Under the pieces are notes generated by a model. That model was not told the origin of the DNA, did not search any database, and saw only the letters and a list, made by a program, of their open reading frames with translations. DNA of 64,000 nt. Source: Thelonectria olida. Lineage: Eukaryota; Ascomycota; Sordariomycetes; Hypocreales; Nectriaceae. This document shows positions 42,908 through 54,740 of this stretch, piece by piece. A program made the translations under genes and the position numbers. How positions within the stretch are numbered: the stretch's first letter is position 1; each line of letters begins with the position of its first letter. The stretch lies in contig JAGPYM010000012.1 of the NCBI GenBank assembly GCA_020736575.1, positions 124,001 through 188,000 of the forward strand, given 5' to 3'.

Positions 42908-43669
42908 TCAGAGCGCAAAAGCCAGGACAGAAACAAAAAGCATCACAAAAGCTGCGATGGATGCACTTGCTACTCCCTTACTGAAGCCCATAGCGGTGTT
43001 CTCAGAGTCACCTGTGCCACTCGCAGTCGTCGTTGGCAGTGTAGTCGCTGTAGCTAGTGTAGCTGTAGTATCTAATGTTAGCATTATCAATCGGAATGAG
43101 GAGGCCGTGCAAGACGTACTAGGGCTCCCGGTGGTAAGGTCACTGTTGGCGATACAGCCGTCAAAGCAACTCGTGTCGGTTCTGTAGTCAAACTTGAGAA
43201 TCGACCCGCTGGTGTTTGTACTCTTGGGATAGTCGATCGCAATTTTACCGCAGGTCTCGCAACTGCTCCGGATGATAATGTCGGTCAACTCTTTGACTCT
43301 CTCCAGACTGATCGTGGCATTTCCCTCGAGATTCTCGGGGAAAACGCAGATGCCTCCCTTGAAAAGACCGCCGATCTTGAAGTTCCCAATGAATGGTACG
43401 TCGACCGACAAATCGTTGTCGAAGCAGATGACGTTGTCCTGGTTGCCGTACAAGGTTGAGTTGGGCTTGTTGTTGTTCATGATCGCGAGCTGAAAGATTT
43501 CCAGCATCGACCTGTTTCCCGTGTTGCCCTCCAAGACAGGTAGAACGGCACACCAGGCAGAGAGCCCATTGTCACAATCTACTGCACCACTCCTGTCCGC
43601 CTGGGCAAAGCAAAGCTGAGCCGAGAGGGCCAGTGCTGCTGCCAGGAGCTGACTGGGGCTGCGCATCAT
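42908..43669 (-). CDS. Secreted, probably GPI-anchored cell-surface protein
   Basis: The frame gives 253 residues unspliced. An intron is likely at 43072-43119 (GTACGT ... GCTAAC ... TAG, 48 nt), and its removal keeps the frame and leaves 237 residues. The N-terminus is a signal peptide (SQLLAAALALSAQLCFA). The ectodomain has about ten Cys and several N-glycosylation sequons (NRS, NST, NAT, NTS). A Ser/Thr-rich stalk (TTATLATATTLPTTTASGTG) leads to a C-terminal hydrophobic tail (ASIAAFVMLFVSVLAFAL), the layout of a GPI signal. I do not recognise the domain. A TATA box lies 94 bases upstream of the start. Confidence 0.75.
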   Translation of the reverse strand: MMRSPSQLLAAALALSAQLCFAQADRSGAVDCDNGLSAWCAVLPVLEGNTGNRSMLEIFQLAIMNNNKPNSTLYGNQDNVICFDNDLSVDVPFIGNFKIGGLFKGGICVFPENLEGNATISLERVKELTDIIIRSSCETCGKIAIDYPKSTNTSGSILKFDYRTDTSCFDGCIANSDLTTGSPSTSCTASSFRLIMLTLDTTATLATATTLPTTTASGTGDSENTAMGFSKGVASASIAAFVMLFVSVLAFAL

Positions 43670-45246
43670 CGATTCAGTCAGGTTAGGCTTTTGGATGGAC
43701 TAGGCTGGCGGGTTGGTCTGATTGTGAAATGGCTAAAGTAAGAAGGGAAGATGGAGGGATAGCTTATATAGCCCAAGTCCGAGATCCCGGACTGGGAACG
43801 AAGCTGCCTCGAGGTTAGGGAGCCTCTGTGGCATGATTGCTATTTTCGAACCTGACCTGCCCGGTTCAACTTTGTCAAATCAACAGCCTCTGCGTCACGG
43901 GCGAGTTTCGGCTTGATAGCATGCACGAAATCCCTCAAGCTCTGGCTTACCTGTGGCTTTGCGTGAGTGGCGTTCCCATAAGGTACGTACGACACGGAAT
44001 CTGCCCTGCCCACACAAGAAGTCCAGCCGCTCCAGACCTCAAGCCTGCAAGAGCCCACACTCTGCTTCGTGGGCGCATTCTGAGTCAGCGGATTGGAAAA
44101 TGCAAGAAAGTTTTTAGAATGATCAGGCTGCGGTATTCATGTTTGGTAAGTGGCCTTGAAGCAACTTCACAATTCACCACTCGCGATATCTAGCAGCCCC
44201 CAGTCTTAAATACATGCTGGTATGTTACCTATTCTTGGGACATGAAGGAAACTTTGGGTGTCACGAGTCTCCGCACGATTTCTATTCCAAGTCCTTCAAA
44301 CCTGGTAGCCAGTAGGCATATCTATATGGCGCATACCTATCTATTTCTAGCCGAGTCAAGATTACTCCTTCATGACCCTCCGTGGCTTCTGGAACTGGCG
44401 CCATAGTTACGGTGCATCTTTCAGAGCTTGAGCTACCGATAGAGAACTAGGTAACCAGTGGGAGACTGCATGGTATCATCGCAATATCTCTAGACTCCTC
44501 GACAAAGCTGAAACAACACACAGAGGATATTGGCAGGCGTAAGGCCGATCATTGAACGTCTCTGTCTCAGAGACCAACGGCCCACTTTCCACTGTTATGC
44601 GAACTTTAGAAAGGAGTCGTAGAGTCAAAGCCAGCTAGCATTTGGCGGCCCAGCAGCGGCCGTGTATGGGTCACAAGCTCATAAGTTCGGCCAGTATTGC
44701 CAGGTGTAGGCGGAGGCTCAGGACGTGGGGCCTCCGGTGACTTGCCCAAAACGGATTCAACCAGGCAAGCATAGTAGGTAGTCTTGGTACAAGAGTTGAG
44801 GTTTTATCCGAGAAAGAGATTAGAGATTACCAGGATGAGAATAAAATTCTTGGCATAGTTTAAGATATTGTTGTATTATCTTGCTCAGTCTGTCAATCAG
44901 CACGAGGGCATCTACCTCAGAAACCTAGGTAAAGATAAATACTACGAACAATTGAAGGTCGTCTGGATTATTGAGTCAAATGAGGCATAGAAAAGATGAT
45001 GTTCCGAACGTCTCAAGATGGATCAAATTGAATATAAAGAATGTACAGCCCTTAGCGTTGAGACATGCGGGCTTTATAGCTGAGACATCTCTCTCGAAGT
45101 CCTTGCAACTATATAAATAGACAGAAACCAAAACTAACAAAGATACCAAAATCATACCATCTCCTCTGGTTCCGAAACATTACCAATACACATAGGTTGG
45201 AAACGTCCTTTGAAGCCGTCCATTTCTGCTAAACCGCTTCTTCCGC
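43670..45246. other. Long spacer without a recognised gene
   Basis: Apart from the TATA box at 43763-43770, I see only short frames, none protein-like, in about 1.5 kb. Confidence 0.5.
43763..43770 (-). promoter_or_regulatory. TATA box of the surface-protein gene
   Basis: TATATAAG on the minus strand, 94 bases before the start at 43669. Confidence 0.6.
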
Positions 45247-45777
45247 CTAATCTTGCAGGTGCTGGAGGAGTTCAATGATGTTGCCCTCAGGGTCGCGAAT
45301 CATGCAAAATCGAACACCCGTTGGAACTGTGACCGGCTCTTGGAAAATATTTACCCCAGCAGCAACCAAGTTTGCGTAGACAGCATCGACATCGTCGACC
45401 TGGAGAGACCAGTTAAAAAGACCACGCACATTTCCCAACTCGGTGACGTTGGTCGGGTTTCTGATATCTGGAAGCGAGCCCATGTCCTCTCGGAATTCGA
45501 CACGGACGTCCGCAGCGTTCTTCAGGATCACGAACTGCCTAGTCAGGTTGCTGCCGACAATCTCGGTGTCGACATACTTGAAGCCCAGGACGTCTCGGTA
45601 CCATTGAGTTTCGAGGGTTATGTTGGCAACGGACAGACCAACATGGCCAAAGCGGAGCTTGGAAGGGGCGATAGAAGAGGGCTTTTTCGAAGGAGGAGGT
45701 GAATGTTCACGGGTAGGACTCGCAATAGTAGCAGCCACCATGGCGAAAAAGAGGGTGGAGAGGAGCTGGATCTTCAT
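45247..45777 (-). CDS. Secreted VOC-family (glyoxalase-fold) protein
   Basis: An intronless protein of 176 residues. It begins with a signal peptide (MKIQLLSTLFFAMVAATIAS), which is unusual for this fold. The single VOC domain shows 'FGHVGLSVANITLETQWYRDVLGF', the classic first half with the metal-binding His. Then come VEFRED, and the second half 'GVRFCMIRDPEGNIIELLQH' with the final Glu ligand. At the place of the third ligand (usually His) the text is FNWSLQVDD, so metal binding may be altered. Family members include glyoxalase I, dioxygenases and antibiotic-binding proteins. It is divergent from a secreted FAD-linked oxidase. Confidence 0.87.
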   Translation of the reverse strand: MKIQLLSTLFFAMVAATIASPTREHSPPPSKKPSSIAPSKLRFGHVGLSVANITLETQWYRDVLGFKYVDTEIVGSNLTRQFVILKNAADVRVEFREDMGSLPDIRNPTNVTELGNVRGLFNWSLQVDDVDAVYANLVAAGVNIFQEPVTVPTGVRFCMIRDPEGNIIELLQHLQD

Positions 45778-46488
45778 ATTGGATGGCTGGGCAAAATACT
45801 TGAAAAAAGCTTGAGTTTCTTTGTTGGTGCTCTTATCGATGCTTGAAATGCAATTTGTGAAGCTGGCAATGCTTAGCCTTTTGTAATTCTTCTTCTCGTA
45901 CCCATCTGTTGCTGTATGACTCCGCAGTTAGGAAATTACCTCTTCACACAGCCCTGGATCTACACAGCCTCAAGCAAATGAGACCAAGTATTGGAGTTCA
46001 ATGCCAGGCGATGTGGTTACAAGACGAAGTCTTACTATACTTCCGGAGTTAAGCTTACATGCCAGGGTTTCGCTCCGCGGAGCGACTCCGAGCGAGCTTA
46101 CACTCAATTCCGGAGTGGCCTTGGCATCTGTAAGACATAGTGGGATCACGAAACACTTTTTCCATTTCCTCTGCGTCTAGGAGGCGATGCTCTCCTTGAG
46201 CTCTCGTATGGCTGACATAGTCGGATATTGGGTATGCTCGTTGTCGCGGAGGAGTCGGGCGCCAGCGTCTTGGCGGTCCCGGTGGACGCGTGTCTCAATG
46301 CAATCCAAAGCCAGCTTCATCTTGCATCTTATGGCTATCTATGAACCTGTGGCATACTCAGCATAAAAGGGCGGTTGCCCTCGCTTTGAATTTGCTTCCA
46401 CGACATCATCGGCAACACATCAAGCACAGTAACTTGTCATTACACCATTCACTCTAAACCTTCTTCATATCATCATTCCATCGCCAGA
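45778..46488. promoter_or_regulatory. Divergent promoter, VOC gene / FAD oxidase gene
   Basis: A 711-base head-to-head spacer. Near its middle are a perfect 16-bp palindrome (46070-46085) and two TTCCGGAG sites (about 46041 and 46110) placed on either side of it. Confidence 0.5.
46070..46085. promoter_or_regulatory. 16-bp palindrome, candidate regulator site
   Basis: TCGCTCCGCGGAGCGA is perfectly self-complementary. Its core CCGCGG combines inverted CCG/CGG triplets, as bound by zinc-cluster dimers. It lies in the shared spacer of two secreted-enzyme genes. Confidence 0.5.
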
Positions 46489-48188
46489 ATGAGACTTAGA
46501 ACATTCCCGCTTCTCGGAGCTATCCTTGCAACATGGAGCCCTGTCCCAATTGCCTCGGCTCAATACGCCGACAATCCTGATACCCATGCTGGATTTCGGA
46601 AGGCCCTTGAACGCCGCTTGTCGTCCAACGCCAGCATTTTCACTCCAGGTTCGCAAGGTTTTGAGAACACAACAGAGAGATGGTCGCCCTTTTCAGCCCC
46701 CGATTTCACGACTGTTGTCCGGGTTGCCAACACTCACGACGTCGCCAACACCATCAAGCTGGCCAACCAGCACAAACTTCCATTCCTCGCTACAAACCAC
46801 AAGCACGGCCATTCTATTCTGATGGAGAATTTGCAAGGCGGTGTTCAGATTGATGTCAGCGGTTTGGAAACCATTCAGCTTAGCACCACGCAAGAGAACG
46901 CCGTGACTTTGGGGGGTGGCGTCTACACCGAGGAAGTCATCAACTACCTCTTTGATCACGGAATGATGTCCGGTAAGTCATTATCCCAATACACTTTACG
47001 ACATGTCTCATGGATACCACAGCATCTGGCAGCTGTGGTTGTGTCGGCCTCGTCGGAGCTGCTCTAGGTGGAGGAATCGGCAAGACTCAGGGGCAATTTG
47101 GCTTGATGCTCGACAACATCCTCGACGTCACCGTTGTGCTTGCCAACGGCGACGTCGTTGTCGCCTCGGAAAGATCCCATTCCGATCTCTTCTGGGGACT
47201 CAGAGGAGCTGGTCACAACTTCGGAGTGGTGACTGAGCTCACCTATCGCACCCACGAACTCTTCCCCGCCGACGGCCACTGGTACGTCGCCATCTTGTGG
47301 TTCAGCAACGACAAGATGGAGGACGTGCTCGAGATTTATAACAAGTTTACCGGTCCAGGAAGCAATTTCGGGCTTACATTGACGATCCAGATTGGTTTTA
47401 ACCCCGATCTTAGTGACACCGAGGTGAGTCGTGTCTCGGAACTACTCGTATGAACTCAGAAGTCCTGACTTGCCCCATTTTAGCCATCTATTGGTTTGCT
47501 CATCAACTACGCTGGCTCCGAGGAACAAGCCTCCCAATTTGCCGACCCCTTCCTCGAGCTCGCCGACTTCAGCGTCGTCAATGCATCTATTCCATACCCG
47601 CAAGTTGCCTTCGCGAGTGGTTCCGGCGTCGATAGCCCATCGTGCCAGAATTCGCTACTCCGCCATCCACAACATCCTATTCAGCTGAACACAACCGACA
47701 TTCCCACTGTTCGGGCCATTTCCAACGCCATCCGTGATGCTGTCGCCGCTCATCCTGGCCTGAACGGAGCCGTCGCCATTGAGTCTTACGGATGGCAGGC
47801 GGTCCAGGCTGTCCCAGCTAAATCTACTGCATATCCCTGGCGGGGAGATTATATTTATGCGTAAGCATTTCAAGCTTTGCTGAGGGTTGCCAGGAGGTCT
47901 CAATCTGACATGTCAAATAGGTTCTGGTCTGGTAGCTACGTGGATGCCAGCTTGGACGAGCCAGCTCTTGCGCTCGGCGAAGAGATTCGAGGCCTGTTCC
48001 TCAACGGCACCGGTGGATCCGATCTACATGCGTATGTCAACTATGCCCTGGGAAGTGAGGGTTTTGGAGAGATTTATGGCAACGAGAAGTGGCGTCAGGA
48101 GCGTCTAGTTGCTCTCAAGCACAAGTACGACCCCAAGGGTGTTTTCGCGTACCACCACCCCATTCCTCTTTCCCATGGCCGGGAGTAG
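46489..48188 (+). CDS. Secreted FAD-linked oxidase (BBE-like, PCMH type)
   Basis: Exons 46489-46972, 47023-47423, 47484-47860, 47921-48188, giving 509 residues. It begins with a signal peptide (RTFPLLGAILATWSPVPIASA). The FAD-binding PCMH domain follows: 'PFLATNHKHGHSI' (the His region that can carry covalent FAD) and 'NAVTLGGGVYTEEV'. Then, after splicing, comes 'SGSCGCVGLVGAALGGGIG' with a Cys where bicovalent enzymes carry the second flavin link. 'LFWGLRGAGHNFGVVTELTY' is a strong family signature. The C-terminus ends with the short berberine-bridge-like segment (KYDPKGVFAYHHPIP). Such enzymes oxidise sugars or secondary metabolites outside the cell. It is probably co-regulated with the VOC gene. 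Confidence 0.92.
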
Positions 48189-49253
48189 GGGAGCAATGGA
48201 GCTATTACTTGGGTTTGTGAGCAGACTTGACGTGGCAAATCCGAGATAGCGCTTCGGAAGAAAAGTACTTGATTATATTCATGCAAAGGGCATCGAGTGC
48301 CTGTTCTGTCCCTGGGCTGGATATCAATAGAAATCCTCCACTGCCAAGTTACTGTGTTCCCTGAGGGTGACTTAGGTTTGTTGAGTCATTATTCTCGTTT
48401 CAACTCGCTCCCCCCAGGCGCCACCCGATATTCTTACTGTCTACGTATAATTTTGGCGCACAATTTTCACTGCTGAAACTGCACTTCCGCGACTGCTGTT
48501 GGGCCTGCATATGTAGTGATCACAGGGTCACCCGCCTTGAGCTCAGCCCTCACTGTCCTTTGACCTTGGAACGTTGCCACTCAAGGGGTGGGAGATCACC
48601 ATCCTAAGCCCGGGACTTCTGCACGATATATGAGGACATGATCGATGGTTTTTTTGAAGGCCTTCGTTATCAACAAAGTGGTTTATTATGGCATACTACG
48701 TAATGACTACTGTTTGAAATGCGTTGCATTTGTCGCCTAGAAACACCGCCACCACCAAGCCTGCCGCCTTGTCATGTTCTGCTACCCAAACATGCACCTT
48801 CATGCAGTGTACTTTTATTTTCAAGCCGCTGAGAGTGCCCGTGGTCTCCATTCTCAAAAGATCACGGCGCTCATTGGGCGAGTTCGCACCTCAGCCCACC
48901 CTGCTCGCCTCACTTATTGCTTGACTAGCCGGTCTAGAAACGCCCTGCATGATATGGCCTTCGCCTAGCAAATCAGATAATCAAGTCTTTGTAGTACAAG
49001 CCGCACGAGCACCATAGCTCGGCAGTTCTGGCATGGGCGGCCTAATCCGCGGCGAGAGCCAGTGAGGCTCTGGGCCATGCTGCACATAAATAAGTATTTA
49101 GTAGCTGTGTGTCGGCTGTGAATTAACATCCGGCGCTGACCTCCTTATCAACAAATCTCCTCTACTTGACAGTATATTCTTACTACTTCTCTTCTTGCGC
49201 CGCTATTGTCATTTTTACCCTCTCACGCGCAAGCGACTCTGATCCGCTTGGCC
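48189..49253. other. Intergenic region
   Basis: Separates the FAD oxidase and the Clr5-ankyrin gene. No gene or clear repeat is seen. Confidence 0.5.
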
Positions 49254-52200
49254 ATGCCTGTCGACTGGACTCCTTACGAATCGGAGATTCACAGGCTCTA
49301 CGTCCGCGAAAACAAAAGTGCTGAGGCTGTCATCGCTCATCTCAAAACGAAGCATGATTTTGACATCACGTAAGTCTAGTCCCAAAGTGCCGTACTTTTC
49401 CAGAGTTAACTCTCAGGCAGGCCCAGACAGTTCAAGCACAAGTGGAAGGGACTAAAGAATTTCCAAGCCCAGGAATGGAGGGCAATCATTCATGAGATCC
49501 GAAAACGTGACGAAAATCACAAAAAAACCGAGGTTTATTTATATGGTCGGAAAGTCAGTGAAGACCGTGTCCAAAGAGCCATCCAGCGTTACGAAAAGGA
49601 CATCACGGCTAGAAGGCCCATAGGCGTCGGTATGTCTCATGTGTTCTCTTACGCCCTCCTCATGAATCTACTTGTTGAAGAACTGTCTGCTCATCACTAC
49701 GTAGACCTAGGTATCGAGACAGTCAATAAGACCCGCATTGAGATCCGGACTCCAATCGCCGATGGTATAGGAACAGACACTGGGCTGTTCGAGGACCAGG
49801 ATGTTGAGTATGTGGTCGCCAGCACACAGGCTGGAGGCAACCAGGACAACCCCGAGATGATGCCGGCGCCAGATGGAATGTTCCTTGCAGGGGTGGATGT
49901 CGGAGAACTCGAATTGGATTTCAGCACCCCGAATTTTGCTTTCGACTCTGCATTTGAGCTCATGGAGTGTCAAGTCGCACGACCAAGGGATGCTTCACCT
50001 CATTTCCTCACCAGCCCAGTCAGGAAGAATGGTATCGCTACTCACTGGCACTTGGCTGGAGCATTTTCGCCTGGAATTGAATCGCTCCGGCCTCCATGGG
50101 GAAATGGTTCTGCGGCAGACACTCAAGGCTTCCCAAAGGAACTTTGCCAGTCATTTTGGGAGACTCCAGGTAGGTGGAAATACTCTCTCGAAGCCATGGT
50201 ATCTCAGTGCTAACACAGACTACAGAGATTCGTTCCATCTTCCCATGTCTAAACAACTTCACGATATCTCCGGTTTTGGTCAGCAGCGAAGCATCAGCCA
50301 TCCAGCGATTTCCTGGCACGCGAGGAAAGGAGGATTGGCTTTCATCTATCTTAATCCGCGCCCATCCACAGCTCGCCGCTTTGCGTGCGACATTAGATCA
50401 AGTCAACCCTTTCTTCGATAGCACCAAACGATTCATGGATAAGGGATACTTGGCTGTCGAAAAGTCAGCATTCAAGTCACCTTCTCAAGTTTTTGCAATT
50501 CTCGCTTACCTCGCCTCCCATAATATTGAGGGAGATGAAGAATCCGAATTCGTTATCAATTTCACGGTCTGGGTCATCGACAATAAATTGATGGGTGCTC
50601 TGGCTGAATTCTTGCGCTTGAGCTTGCCATACGGCCGTGTTCTGATGACGAGAATTCTCCAGGCGCTGATATCAATGGAGATGACAGAAAGACCCATCGA
50701 TCACGTAAATGCCTCCAGCATATCCCGTCCATATCCCAAAATGGCCCAACAATATCCCGACGAGTACGTAGCTCTCCTTCGAGCGGCAGATCCAAGGACC
50801 ATTTCCGGATGGCTTGGCAGCGAACATTTGAAGTTGGCTGCGAAGACGGGACATTTGATTGCAACCGAATTCCTAATCAATGGAAAAGCAGACGTCAACT
50901 TGAATCTATCAACTCCTTATCACCATGGCATTGGTGGCACTCCATTGTGCAATGCGATTACAGGCGGCAACATGGCGGTGCTGCAGCTTCTCATTCGGGC
51001 GAATGCAGATGTCAATCAAGGACTTGGAGACGACTCTATTGTGAGAGAAACCGCTATATATTTCGCGCTGAGAAGTCGAAATCGCGAGGTCGTGAAGATA
51101 CTATTACGAGCCGGTGCCAAGGTCGACTTTGACGCATTCTTTCATCAATTTCTCTACCGTGAGCCAGATCCATTTGAGTTGTGCGCCTTTGTCAAGGAAA
51201 ACGCCATGGGCCAGACATTGCTGGAAATGGCGTCATTGCTATGCGTCATCCAGGTAGCAAGAAAAGGGAATCGCCATCTCTCCCAATATCTCTTCGAAAG
51301 CTCCATTTTCAGAGACGAGGCATTGGAGCAGGCGCTATGCATCGCAATCTATCGCGATAATCTGGGCGCAGTGAGGACGCTGCTGTCTCGCGGCGTGGAT
51401 CCCGAAGCCCGGAAATGGAGGGCTTCCTACACCGACCAAAGACGAATTGAACTGGGTGAGCAGTGGGAAGCAATGATCGGGGATAAAAGTCCACTACTTT
51501 TGGCCATGGGACAGAAGGATGAAAGGACCAGCTCCAACATCATCTATCTCTTGAGAAGGGCAGGGGCTGAGTTGAACCTCGACACTTGGCGTGAATTTCT
51601 TCAAGATGAAAATGAATCTCTTCAAAACACATATGGCCATATTGGAATGGGGGCCCACGCCCTGGCTTCTGTAGGTTTCGAGATTGACTTGGTCGGTCCA
51701 TCTGCTCTCGAATATGTAGCCACACACTTGGGAGACAAAGATGTGATTCGCCAATGTGGTGTGTTACTTGATCTGGGAAGTCCAATCAACGAGTATGGAG
51801 CTGGTGGTGGGCTGAGCATCCTACAAGCAGCAGCCAGCCAGAAAGACCTTGACCTTGTCCGCTTTCTACTTGATCGTGGGGCCAACGTCAACTTGCCTGC
51901 GAGCGAAAAAGGTGGACGAACAGCTCTTCAGGCTGCGCTTGAGTGCAGTTTGGGCAACCGAATGGACACCATCTCAGACGTGGTACACTGCTTACTAGAA
52001 GCTGGCGCCGATGTCAAAGCACCTCCTGCCAGAATTAAGGGCCTCACTGTCTTGGAAGCGGCGTCCGCCGTAGTAGGTTACTTTGACACAATGCCTGAAC
52101 AGGACGCAAAGGAGCGAGAAGCCATTTTCAAACAACTGCTTTGTCTAGGGGCGCCGATTGGGCGGGATGATGGCCAACCCTCCAGCCTCTTAACGAGACT

Positions 52201-52999
52201 TGTGCAAGCAGAGATGCTCGAGTGTTTAGATCTGGTCCTCGAAGCTGGAGCTAATCCGGAGGAGCCGGCCCAAGCGCCACCCGCCCCTGACACCAAGAGG
52301 AGTTCCAAGAAAATGATCTTGACTCCTCTTCAATTCGCATCATATATGCTTGACCTCGAAGCGATACAAATTTTATTGAAACATGGAGCCAGCATCAATG
52401 CCCCTGCGAATCACGATCAGGGATTTTCAACTCTCCAGTCTGCCATTGTTTCAAACCCACCCCACGAATGGTCCTTCCCATCTGAGGAGGAGGCCATCAA
52501 GCATCAAAGGCGGCAGCTAGAGGTAGTTGAATATTTGCTACATCACGGCACAGATTTTGATGCACCTGCTGCCGAGAACTTCGGCCGCACTGCCTTGCAA
52601 GCCGCCGTCGCAGCTGAAAACGGGTGTGTCACCTCAGACATCATTCAGCTACTGTTAGACCACGGTGCAGACATCAATGCCCCGCCTGCCAAGGTTGGCG
52701 GCATCACTGCTCTACAAGGCGTCGTCATCCGTGGAGACCTACCGCTTGCTAAGAATCTCATTGACCGAGGAGCCGACATCAACGCGCCCGCAGCTATAGA
52801 ACAAGGACGAACTGCTGTCGAGGGAGCAGCGGAGCACGGGAGGTTGGAAATTTTGCGCTTCCTCCTCCTCAATGGGGCTAGGCCTATGCCACCAAATGGA
52901 TTCTCGAGGGCTATCGAGCTCGCCGAAGATGAGAACCATTGGCACATTGCGGATATGTTAAGGCAGTATTCGCAAGCGGCTGAGGGCTACCTGCTATGA
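49254..52999 (+). CDS. Clr5-domain ankyrin-repeat protein
   Basis: Exons 49254-49369, 49421-49629, 49705-50169, 50226-52999, giving 1187 residues. The N-terminus is a Clr5 domain, completed by the first splice: 'WTPYESEIHRLYVRENKS', 'TPRQFKHKWKGLKNF'. The domain is named from fission yeast and resembles a small DNA-binding fold. After a linker of about 300 residues the C-terminal half is built of ankyrin repeats, e.g. 'LVRFLLDRGANVNLPA', 'IIQLLLDHGADINAPPA', 'LAKNLIDRGADINAPAA'. Such proteins are expanded in Pezizomycotina and their role is unknown; they may sense or scaffold. The third exon (around 49970-50170) reads poorly as protein, see findings. Confidence 0.86.
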
Positions 53000-54740
53000 T
53001 GTCCCATCTGCCACTTGAGAAAGTTTCCTGGGTCTGAGCCTGGCGAAAGGAGTCGTAGTTCCATCACACTACACCACCTTGAACTGAGAATTTGTTGGGT
53101 TTCGGCAGTGGTGCGGTGCTAGATGATCGAATGCGACTCTTGCGTGGAGCAGCTCGGTGGCGAAGGACCAGAGAAGACCTTCATGTTAGGTTAGTGGGAA
53201 GGTGTTTGGGGATTGTGGGATCTGTTCGTCTACTTAAGTCATTCTGGTCTGGTTATTCACATGTTTTCATGTTCTCTCCAAGTGACATTCTTGTCCGATC
53301 TCGGGTCATCTTGCACATAGCTGGTTCATTACCTATTAATTATTATTCCGCGTCTGGACTCCTTCTTGTATCTAGCACTGTAGCGAAATGGGCAGTACCC
53401 TGCCTTGATAGACGGCCATTGAAGAGGCGGTTATCGCCATCCCTTCACATCCTCAACTTCCTGCTGATCCCAGAGCAACTACAGTTATGATGCCCATGGT
53501 ACTTCGATTATTGCGACCCTCATCACGCGGGAGATGGAAGGTTCCGCGGCTCTTATGAGCCTTCTTTCGATGAGGCGGCGGCTTCTTTTGTCGGGGATTC
53601 GGTCGAGTAGTCGACGCGACTGGAAGGGACGTGCCATGTGCACCGTCACCCTCTGCCTCCCTCCGCTGTTCTAAAGATCGGGTCGTTGAAGACGTGTTCG
53701 GCTCTTCCGGAGTATCTTGTTCTTGTGGAGTCTTTGCGGCTTGGTTTGTGTTTGGCAACGTCGATGAAAGGACCTGTGGTTCAGCTGCCGCAGTGTTACG
53801 GCTTGAGGCTCTTGCGGCACTGGGTATGGAAGATGTTTTGGGTAAAGTCTCGAGGTTCGAAATCGGCTTGTTTGGTCGTGAATGACTCTGTTTTGAACTG
53901 GAGCCAAGGCACCACATGGTGGGAGGTTGGCTGGAGCCGGCAGTTTGCGTCCTCAAGATGTGTAGAGAAATCTATCGGTGAAGAAGCCGATACCAAACAG
54001 ACGCACCAATATCAAAGATAGTAGGTATAGCGTTAATGGTCGTGTGGGAAAGTAAGAGCTATTCAACATGAGTAGAGGATACAGGAAATTAGTTGGATGA
54101 TGAAAGGAAGATGTCTTGCTTACCAAGATTGGGTCGGCGCGCAGTTCTGCCGAATTTATATCATTTGGCGCTGCACAGTCAGGCACAGCCTCCTTCGTTT
54201 GCAGAAGGATTCAATGAATGTGCCCATTCGAGCATAGCCACGCGGATCAGTTGTCGAATAGCTTCTCGCCATTTATTGCCTGTCGTGACCGGCAGGTGGA
54301 GAACAGTTGTTTCGGTTAACATATGGAAGCTGATCCGTTCTGTCAGCACATTAACCACTTAGTGCCTACTGGACTTGATTTGTCGTAGTGCTCGTAGGGA
54401 GGAGGACGCAACAATGTCAAAGTCGTCATACGACAATTGGGGCAGTGCATATCATGACAAACTTGGCTATATTCACAAAGCCAGAACATTGCCATCACGT
54501 TGGAACATCCAACATATTTCTCTTATGAGATTTATTTTCGGTTATGATATCAACTTGATCAATATATTCAACGCAGTTGCGCCGTGAGTTTCATGTATGA
54601 CACGCTCGCCTATTCCCAACTAGCCAACTAACTCCAATCCATCTGCTTCAGTTTATGCAAAAATCTTCAATCTTTTATACAGTGTATGTACGTTCGAGGG
54701 TTGTGATACCAAATATGGGTCGCAGAATCGTAGTTGTCCA
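53000..54740. other. Spacer without a supported gene
   Basis: On the minus strand (53956-53453) a frame without good ATG encodes a Pro/Ser/Thr-rich, low-complexity sequence. It has no motif and I do not call it. No other gene is seen. Confidence 0.4.

Noticed and set aside
53453..53956. 167-codon minus-strand frame, Pro/Ser/Thr-rich
   Set aside because: There is no ATG at its start, no motif and no splice partner; the composition alone can keep such a frame open.
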